In this document: positions 58,685-64,000 of the stretch, in pieces
Layout of the letters: each line of letters begins with the position of its first letter
How positions within the stretch are numbered: the first letter of the stretch is position 1
Assembly: GCF_007565055.1 (NCBI RefSeq)
Contig: NC_044553.1
Location: 128,406,241 to 128,470,240, forward strand
Origin: Rhinopithecus roxellana
Taxonomy: Eukaryota > Chordata > Mammalia > Primates > Cercopithecidae
Direction: 5' to 3'
Length of the DNA stretch: 64,000 nucleotides
The notes under the pieces: model-generated
What the model was told of the DNA's origin: nothing
Database searches by the model: none
Seen by the model: only the letters and a program-made list of their open reading frames with translations
Made by a program: the position numbers and the translations under genes

Positions 58685-58948
58685 TCCAGCACTTTGGGAG
58701 GGTGAGGCAGGTGGATCACTTGAGGTCAGGAGTCCAAGACCAGCCTGGCCAACATGGTGAAACCTTGCCTCTACTAAAAATATAAAAATTATCCATTCAT
58801 GGTGGCAGGTACCTGGAGTCTCAGCTACTCAGGAAGCTAAGGCAGGAGAATCGCTTGAACCTGGGTGATGGAGGTTGCAGTGAGCCAAGATCGCGCCACT
58901 GCACGCCAGCCTGGGTGACAGACCAAGGCTCCATCTCAAAAAAAAAAC
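58685..58948 (+). mobile_element. Alu, sense, 5'-truncated
   Basis: Starts 'ttccagcactttgggagggt', lacking the first ~30 bp, and ends 'aaggctccatctc' plus A's. Confidence 0.92.
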
Positions 58949-59034
58949 CAAAAAGATGAAAATAAGGTACAAACATATGCCTTACAAAGATCTTTAAAAG
59001 TCTCTGGACAAATATTTATATTAATGTCAGAGTC

Positions 59035-59414
59035 TTTTTTTTTTTTTTTTGAGATGGAGTTTGGTTCTTGCTGCCCAGGCTGGAGTACAGTAGCACAATC
59101 TCAGCTCACTGCAACCTCCGACTCCTGGGTTCAAGCAATTCTCCTGTCTCAGCCTGCCGAGTAGCTGGTATTACAGGCATGCACCACCATGCCTGGCTAA
59201 TTTTGTATTTTTTTTTTTTTTTTTTTTGAGACGGAGTCTCTCTCTGTCGCCCAGGCTGACCGCAGTGGCACAATCTCGGCTCACTGCAAGCTCTGTCTCC
59301 CATGGGGTTTCTCCATGTTGGTCAGGCTGATCTCAAACTCCCGACCTCAGGTGACCCACCCACCTCAGCCTCTCAAAGTGTTGGGATTACAGATGTAAGC
59401 CACTGCACCCGGCC
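59035..59414 (-). mobile_element. Alu antisense with a second truncated Alu nested in it
   Basis: Outer Alu: T-run at 59035-59050 to 'ccactgcacccggcc'. At the middle A-rich linker ('ttttgtattttt') a new T-run (59210-59227) begins a second copy that stops after about 95 bp ('gcaagctctgtctcc'). The outer copy then resumes at 'atggggtttctccatgttgg'. Possible outer target duplication TCAGAGTCTT / TCACAGTCTT. Confidence 0.85.
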
Positions 59415-59969
59415 AGTATCACAGTCTTATAAGGAGTTAGGAGTTACTGCCCACACGACTCTGGCTATATCCTCTTATAACAAACCTGGTGAAACCAGAC
59501 TCAAGATTACGTCTTCTCTTCCTGGTAAATCTCCTGAATTCAGCCTCCATTCAAAATCAGGATCATCATTGCAAATTTTCTCTTTGCCAGCAGGAAGTTT
59601 TCCCGTTCTCCAAAATCAGAGAACCAATGGCAAATGCCAGGCCACTCCATCCATCCTCCCATCAGCTTCCTGTAAAATATTTAAATTGGAATACATTTGC
59701 ATCTTTGCTGAGCTTCCTTTTAGTGTGTCCACTGACTCTGCCATTAGTATTGGAGGCTGCTCTTGTTAGCATTACAAGGCTTCTGCCAGTGGCAGCGCAC
59801 ACGAAGCTCTGCACATGAAGGAGCAGCTTCTTCACAAGTCCTGTGGGATGGGTGGTGCCGTAAGCCAGGGGGAGACACATAACTTGTCTAAAGTTTTGAG
59901 CATAAGTGTCACTCTGAACTTGACTTCAATTCTAACTAAAAATCTATCTTATTTTTGCCTCAATGTGAA

Positions 59970-60915
59970 AACTCTCTAATGATAATAATAATAGACTTTT
60001 TGAACACATGAAAGTTTCAGACATGAATAGACATTTATCCAAAGAAGATATACAGTTGGCCAATAAGTACACAAAAATGCCCTCGCCGTCACTTATCACT
60101 AATGAAATGCAAATGAAAACCACCATGAGGTCCCATTTCACACTCATTAAAATGACTACTATAAACAACAGCAAAAAAAAAAAAAAAAAAAACACAAAAA
60201 CAAAAAAACATAAAATAACAAGTATTGGCAAACCATGTAGAAAAATTAGCACCCGTGTGCATTGCTGGTGGGAGTGAAAAATGATGCAGCCACTGTGGAA
60301 ACAGCATGGAGATTCCTCAAAAAGCTAATTCACATAGAATTTCCATGCGATCCACCAATCCCACATTGGGGAAATACCCAAAGAAGTGAAAGCAGGAACT
60401 CACACAGATATCTGTACACCCATGTCCCCAGGGGCGCCATTCACAATAGCTAAAAGGTGGTTAAACAGTGGAAACAGCCCCAATGGCCACTGAGGAATGA
60501 AAGCATAGACAAAATGTAGCCAATCCACACCAAGCAACGTCGTTCTACCTTAAGAAAGATTAAGACACATGTTACAACACAGATGAACCTTGAGGACATT
60601 ACGCTACATGAAATCAACAAGTCACAAACGGACAAATGCTTTATGATTGGATTTAGAGGAGGCAGCAAGAGTCGTCAAATTCATAGAGACAGTTGAATGA
60701 TGGTTTCCAAGAGCTTGCGGAGGTGAAATGAGGACCTGTGTTTAATGGGTACAGAGTTTCAACTGTGCAAGATGAAAAGAGCTCTGGAGACGCATGGTGG
60801 TGATGGTTGCACAACTAAGTTAATGTACCTAATGCCACTATGTTGCACACTTAAAAGTGGTAAAGATAGTAAATTTTGTGTCATGTGTACTTTAGCACAA
60901 TTTTAAAAACAGTTA
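59970..60915 (+). mobile_element. L1M 3' end, sense
   Basis: 'agacatttatccaaagaaga', 'atgaaatgcaaatgaaaacc', 'gtgcattgctggtgggagtg', 'gatccaccaatcccacattg', 'ttcacaatagctaaaaggtg', then a 3' UTR ending 'agcacaattttaaaa'. An A-tract (60175-60191) interrupts it. Confidence 0.85.
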
Positions 60916-60917
60916 AG

Positions 60918-61005
60918 AAATTAGCCTGGTGTGGTGGCGCATGCCTGTAGTACCAGCTCCTTGGGAAGCTGGGGCGGGAGGATCGTTTGAGCCTGGGAGG
61001 CAGAG
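60918..61005 (+). mobile_element. Alu middle fragment, sense
   Basis: 'attagcctggtgtggtggcg' to 'agcctgggaggcagaggc' only. Confidence 0.8.
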
Positions 61006-61403
61006 GCATGATGCTCAGTGGTTCATGCAACTCACCACCTTATTTGTACTCTTAGAACATCCCCTCAAGACAGTTGTTATCAGCCTCACATGACAGATGC
61101 GGAGATGCACCATGCAGGCTGATGGTCCCAGCGCCCACAGCAGGACACTGGACCCAGCACATCCAGACGACAGCAGAGATGACGCTACGGAGAGCACAGA
61201 GGGTGGTGCAGGTGCTCCGAATGGCAACAGCAACTTGCTTCTTAGGAAATGGGCCTCAGACTCCTGTGCCTCCAGCCCTGAGACCTGAAAGCCCCTCCCA
61301 ACAGGGTTGGAAGCAGGCAGGGAAGCCACTTACCATTTGGAAACGATGAGGCGTAGTTGCTGAAGTTTCCAAGCATCTCGGTTCTGCTGTGAAATAGCCA
61401 TGC

Positions 61404-61530
61404 AAGAAGGAAAGCTGAGGTGGAGGTTGTAGTGAGCTGAGCCGAGATTGTGCTGCTCCAGCCTGGGTGACAGAGCAAGACTCTGCCTCAAAAAAAAAAA
61501 AAAAGAAAAGAAAACAAAGAAAGAAAAAGA
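61404..61530 (+). mobile_element. Alu right-monomer fragment, sense
   Basis: 'aggtggaggttgtagtgagc' to 'caagactctgcctc' and an A/G-rich tail. Confidence 0.85.
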
Positions 61531-61947
61531 AGGAAAGCTGTGTGCATGGTAAATGCTTGCAGTCTGAACCTTGCTCTTTATGTGTCCTGCCAGCAGAAAG
61601 ACAGTTGAGCTTCTGCTCAGGTAACTTGGTATTTAATGAGTGTATATTTCTCCTCTTTGGCATTTGCCTTAAAGTCCTAACATTAATTACATGGTGTGAT
61701 TTTATCCACCCAAGAAATGCTAACCGATTAACTACTACGTGCAAGAAAATCCTAACGGTAAAAATTTTGTATCTTATTCTTAAGAAATCTTCATCCTCCT
61801 AGATTTGAATTTCCTTCTTCCCTCCGCATTCTCTTTTAGATAGACCAGATAGAAGAGATAGTGTGAGGATGGCATCTAAAAAGCAAACCAAAAAGAACAG
61901 GTTCTGCACAGCCAACACCCAGTACTTAGAGTTTAAAATGTGAAATT

Positions 61948-62252
61948 GGCCGGGCGCAGTGGCTCATGCCTGTAATCCCAACACTTTGGGAGGCCGAGGC
62001 GGGCAGATCAGGAGGTCAGGAGATCGAGACCATCCTGGCTAACACGGTGAAACCCCATCTCTATTAAAAATACAAAAAACTAGCCGGGCGAGGTGGCGGG
62101 CGCCTGTAGTCTCAGCTACTCGGGAGGCTGAGGCAGGAGAATCGCGTGAACTCAGGAGGCGGAGCTTGCAGTGAGCTGAGATTGGGCCACTGCACTCCAG
62201 CCTGGGTGACAAAGCGAGACTCCGTCTCAAAAAAAAAGAAAAGAAAAAGAAA
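61948..62252 (+). mobile_element. Alu of Old World monkey AluYR type, sense
   Basis: 'ggccgggcgcagtggctcat', 'aactagccgggcgaggtggc', 'gagattgggccactgcactc' and 'gcgagactccgtctc' plus an AAAAG tail. Shares the monkey-type variants with 34345-34667 but has more private changes. Confidence 0.92.
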
Positions 62253-64000
62253 AATTGTTTGCAATTGTTTCCAGCCATTGTAGAGGCTCTGAAGGAGATT
62301 TCCCTTTTGAACTCAATAACAACAACAGTATAATACACCTGAAGATTGCTAGCAGGGAAGCATAAAGTGTGGTTAACGTCAACACAGGAAAACAGTTTCC
62401 TCCGTGATCCGTCAAAACAAATGAACTTAGAAATAGACACTGTAAGAACCCAAAATATTGAAAGTATTGTGGTGAGAGCCACACTCTAACGTGGGAATCT
62501 CGGGACTGTAAGGAAGCCTCTTTCGTAAGTCTTGCCTTCTGCAGGTAGAACTGGTGGGGGTAAATGTGGAATTGGTGAAGAAGGAGGCGAGCTGCCATTT
62601 TTGGAAGTCTTTAATTGCAGGCCAGATTCTGAGTAATGATACCCTGTTGCCCTACCAATCCTCAGATATTTTTAACCACAAATTTATTTTTATCACTTTT
62701 GTTTTAGCCATTTCAACGGGAGGAAGTCATCTTTTGCATCCTCTTTTGATCTTCTGTGGTATGTTTTGGAGAAAATAGCTCAAATGCATTTCACACCTAT
62801 AATTTATTGCTTGGAAAGGACGCCAGGCCTTGGCAGAGCCAGTGGTGAGATCCTGTGCTGGTGAGCCCGTGGTCCCCTGGGGTCCTGCTTCCGCAGCCCG
62901 GCTGACGTGGAAGTGACAGCATTCACGTTTCCCCCACATAGGGATACTTGGATCCCTGTTCTGTTTCAGGCTCATGGAAGGTTCCAAGGGTGATTGATAT
63001 TCCCCAGCATGCACACAGGATCCCCACTCCGTGATGTATTCTTATTTATCAAAGGCAGATTTGCATTACCGTTTCTAAATGCGATTTCTTTCAACCTAAG
63101 TTACCATCCCCACTCCCTCTGCCACCTTCTGATTTTGAGTTGATTTTTGTGTCTCCACGTTTACTCACACGCCTTATCTCATCAATCCTTAACTGGGGTG
63201 GGCTGTTAGTCTCTTTTTTTATTAATAAAAGTACACGTATGATTACTTCTCTCCTTATTTATTATTTCAGACTACTAATAGTGATAGGGCACCTATCAGC
63301 TTCTGTCTTTATAATGAGCATTGCAAGTTCCAAGATAAAAAAATATCTCATGGAGTTTATATTCCACCCTTTCTTTTGGTGCCATGGCATTTGGTGAAAA
63401 GAAATGCAGCTCTGCTTCTGCTGCGTGAAGGCTCTCCCTGCTCCCACACAGAAGGCATGGCAAGCAATGTGGCTGAGATGGGCCGCCGCCTGCCTGGAAA
63501 GGGCATGGCCATGTCATGGCCTTCCAGGATCCTGGCAAATTTTATTTCCCACGTATAGCCTATCATTTCCTTCCCATCCAGGGACCACTTCCCTTCATAG
63601 TCACCTGGAGCCTTCCCCAAAACCATCCCACCTTGAATAAGTGTGGGCATCCCAAATGGCTGCAGCCTCCCTTCTCCAGGCATTCCTGGGTCAGCTTGTT
63701 CCCCACAAACCCAACAGGAACTCAGGTTTTCTAATCCGTGTACTTTCTTCGACTTCCAGCGAGCAAGCTTTGATTCCATGATTCACCACCTCCGTCACAT
63801 CCCCCCACTAGCCTCACTTCCCTTGCTGCTGGTCGTCTTCCTGCCACACCAGCAGACACACACACTGCACCAAACATCTTTGATTTCCATACTCTGACGC
63901 TTCAACATCCGGGGCCCTGCTGACCCTGCAGGGACTGCCCCTCCCAGGGCTAGCTAATTTCCAGACAGGGTAAACAACCTGCCCGTGGGTATGCTTTTCA
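62253..64000. other. Unassigned interval to the window end
   Basis: No repeat recognised. The 140-residue minus frame at 63357-63779 lacks a known domain. A pyrimidine tract ending in CAG at about 63760 could be a chance splice-acceptor match. Confidence 0.4.

Noticed and set aside
61256..61744. 162-residue minus frame
   Set aside because: Crosses an Alu fragment and its poly-T stretch, with no conserved domain.
62039..62482. 147-residue minus frame
   Set aside because: Mostly reversed AluYR translation.
63357..63779. 140-residue minus frame as a gene
   Set aside because: No domain recognised, no supporting splice or promoter structure. Composition looks ordinary. Left unassigned.

Overview
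The window is repeat-rich primate nuclear DNA, most likely from an Old World monkey. Two Alu copies (34345-34667 and 61948-62252) carry variants I associate with the cercopithecid AluYR branch: 'actagccgggcga' in the middle linker and 'tggccactgc' or 'gggccactgc' where human AluY reads 'cgcgccactgc'. No intact protein-coding gene of the host is recognisable. Nearly all long open frames lie inside Alu, L1, microsatellite or minisatellite sequence.

Layout. 1-7240: mostly unassigned sequence with two MaLR-like LTRs, two Alus, three MIRs and a 40-bp minisatellite (4631-4826). 7250-13460: a near full-length but broken L1, flanked by matching target-site duplications, with an antisense MaLR LTR nested inside it. 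13470-16820: mostly unassigned, with one Alu. 16825-18145: a small inverted duplication (two 164-bp arms, 993-bp spacer) containing pieces of a hAT-Charlie element and an Alu. 18690-23210: old L1M/HAL1 fragments interrupted by an Alu whose tail has grown into a GGAA microsatellite. 23600-24440: L2 with a Tigger fragment inside. 26930-28547: an LTR12-type (HERV9) LTR followed by a second class I LTR. 28758-30060: a processed RNASEH2B retrocopy that appears to keep part of intron 1. 30860-36950: one ancient sense-strand L1M split by at least six later insertions. 38606-38640: a fragment of U2 snRNA. 45960-46419 and 47068-47448: two solo LTRs, each with matching 5-bp flanking repeats; the second sits inside an antisense L1M. 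49650-49882: a 230-bp pure polypurine tract. 50611-62252: many Alus (one trimeric, one nested in another), an old antisense L1M split by a Charlie element, and a sense L1M 3' end.

There are no operons and no cooperating gene set here. The biology is the stacking of mobile elements over primate time. The best leads are the RNASEH2B retrocopy with its CpG-rich intron-like segment, the inverted duplication, the antisense solo LTR with intact target duplication, and the young monkey-type Alu. I found no novel enzymatic or defence system. Repeat family names come from memory of consensus sequences and need a RepeatMasker run to confirm.
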